Below the pieces are notes generated by a model, which saw nothing but the letters and a program-made list of their open reading frames with translations, did no database searches and was not told where the DNA came from. The translations under genes and the position numbers were made by a program. This document shows, one piece after another, positions 63,066 through 64,000 of a DNA stretch of 64,000 nt. Source of the DNA: Cacajao melanocephalus (lineage: Eukaryota; Chordata; Mammalia; Primates; Pitheciidae); the NCBI GenBank assembly GCA_963573385.1, contig CAUYLG010047375.1:1-64000 (forward strand). The letters run 5' to 3'. Every line of letters begins with the position of its first letter. Positions within the stretch are counted from its first letter, which is position 1.

Positions 63066-63629
63066 CCGGATTTAATTACTATTTAGAGGAAATATGAGGG
63101 ATAGAAGAACAAGCTAACTAACACCCAAAGGAAGCATTTGGCCAAATTGAAAATGCAGTCTACTCTCCAATAAATAAATGGAATAAAATGCTTAAAAGGC
63201 AAGAAGAGCTACTACAAATTATGAGACCTAAAACACTAATTTATCATGAATAACATGCACATCTTTTTTGCATCCAGATTCAAACAAAGCAGCTATAAAA
63301 AAAACATTTCTGAGACAACTGGGTAAATGTGAATGTAGACCATTAGATGAAATAAAATTATTGCCAATTTTGTTAAATATAAGGTCTCTTTTCTTTCTAA
63401 ATATAACTACAATTTCACTGTCTGTTATCTATGGATAATCAAAGACTAACTTTTGTAATACAATGAGCCTTAGATTCACTTAAAAATAATCTAGGAGGTT
63501 TTTTTTTAAAGTAGGGATAAATAAATTTAGCAAAATATGTTAACTTATAAGCGAAGCATAGGAACACTGGGGTTCATTATACTATTTCCTCTACTTTTTT
63601 TGTATTTTATTTTATTTTAACTTAATTAC
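63066..63629. other. CDK13 intron, nothing recognised
   Basis: AT-rich sequence between the MLT1 LTR and the last Alu. Confidence 0.5.
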
Positions 63630-63846
63630 TTTTTTGAGATGGAGTCTCACTCTGTCGCCCAGGCTGGAGTGCAGTAAGCAATCTCAGCTCCCTGCAATCT
63701 CCGCCTCCCAGGTTCAGGTGATTCTCCTGCCTCCGGAGTAGCTGGGATTATAGGCACCTGCCACCACCCTGGCTAATTTTTGTACTTTTGGTAGAGACGG
63801 GGTTTCACCATGTTGGCCAGGCTGGTCTCAAACTCCTGACCTCATC
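63630..63846 (-). mobile_element. Alu, antisense, 5' end missing
   Basis: TTTTTTGAGATGGAGTCTCA to CAAACTCCTGACCTCAT, where Alu similarity stops. Confidence 0.92.
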
Positions 63847-64000
63847 TACTTTGAGATGTTTGAATATTTTAGTGATAATGAGATTTTTTTAATGTAAATT
63901 AAATTTTAGAAGGCTTTGAAATAATCTTGAATTCAGAGATGAATTTTATGTTCCTATATTTTAAAATTGGTTTTTTTTAATCAAGGTTTTATATATAGAT

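Overview
The window is primate, almost certainly human, nuclear DNA. It is dense in Alu elements of several ages, with older MIR, L2, L1, hAT-Charlie, Tigger and MaLR LTR fossils. The only protein-coding gene I can support lies on the minus strand and is split into nine exons that join in phase. The joined product matches the C-terminal half of cyclin-dependent kinase 13 (CDK13), from about residue 785 to the terminal Tyr1512. CDK13 lies on human chromosome 7p14.1 on the assembly plus strand (known, not read here), so the window is in reverse orientation to the assembly. The numbering is anchored by the HRD aspartate falling at residue 837, the DFG aspartate at 855 and the T-loop threonine at 871.

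Layout, in window coordinates. 1-7.6 kb is sequence beyond the gene's 3' end: L1, Tigger and L1M-like fossils broken up by Alus. 7.7-12.63 kb is AT-rich, poor in repeats, and is probably the long CDK13 3' UTR. 12629-13479 is the last coding exon. Going upstream in the gene, exons follow at 14311-14763, 18674-18879, 27944-28075, 28677-28793, 41964-42041, 42137-42238, 55415-55471 and 57134-57323. From 57324 to 64000 is the intron leading to the exons for the N-terminal kinase lobe and the RS-rich N-terminus, which lie outside the window.

Together the exons encode the second half of the kinase domain (hinge, catalytic loop, DFG, T-loop, C-lobe). They continue into the C-terminal extension helix with its DCHEL and polybasic segment, then a long Ser/Pro/Gln-rich tail ending in Arg-Gly repeats. 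CDK13 pairs with cyclin K and phosphorylates the RNA polymerase II C-terminal domain. No second gene, RNA gene or CRISPR-like structure was found. The short open frames elsewhere are mostly Alu in one of six frames.

No new molecular system is present. The points worth a second look are gene-structural and repeat-historical: five consecutive exons that can each be skipped in frame, including the DFG exon; an alternative acceptor that removes exactly 60 residues; a 95-nt intron between two 13-kb introns; an exon bracketed by inverted Alus; a 35-bp segment apparently copied 825 bp away into an Alu; a three-armed Alu with one 19-bp target duplication; three Alus that used the same target site; and a fossil Charlie transposase gene.
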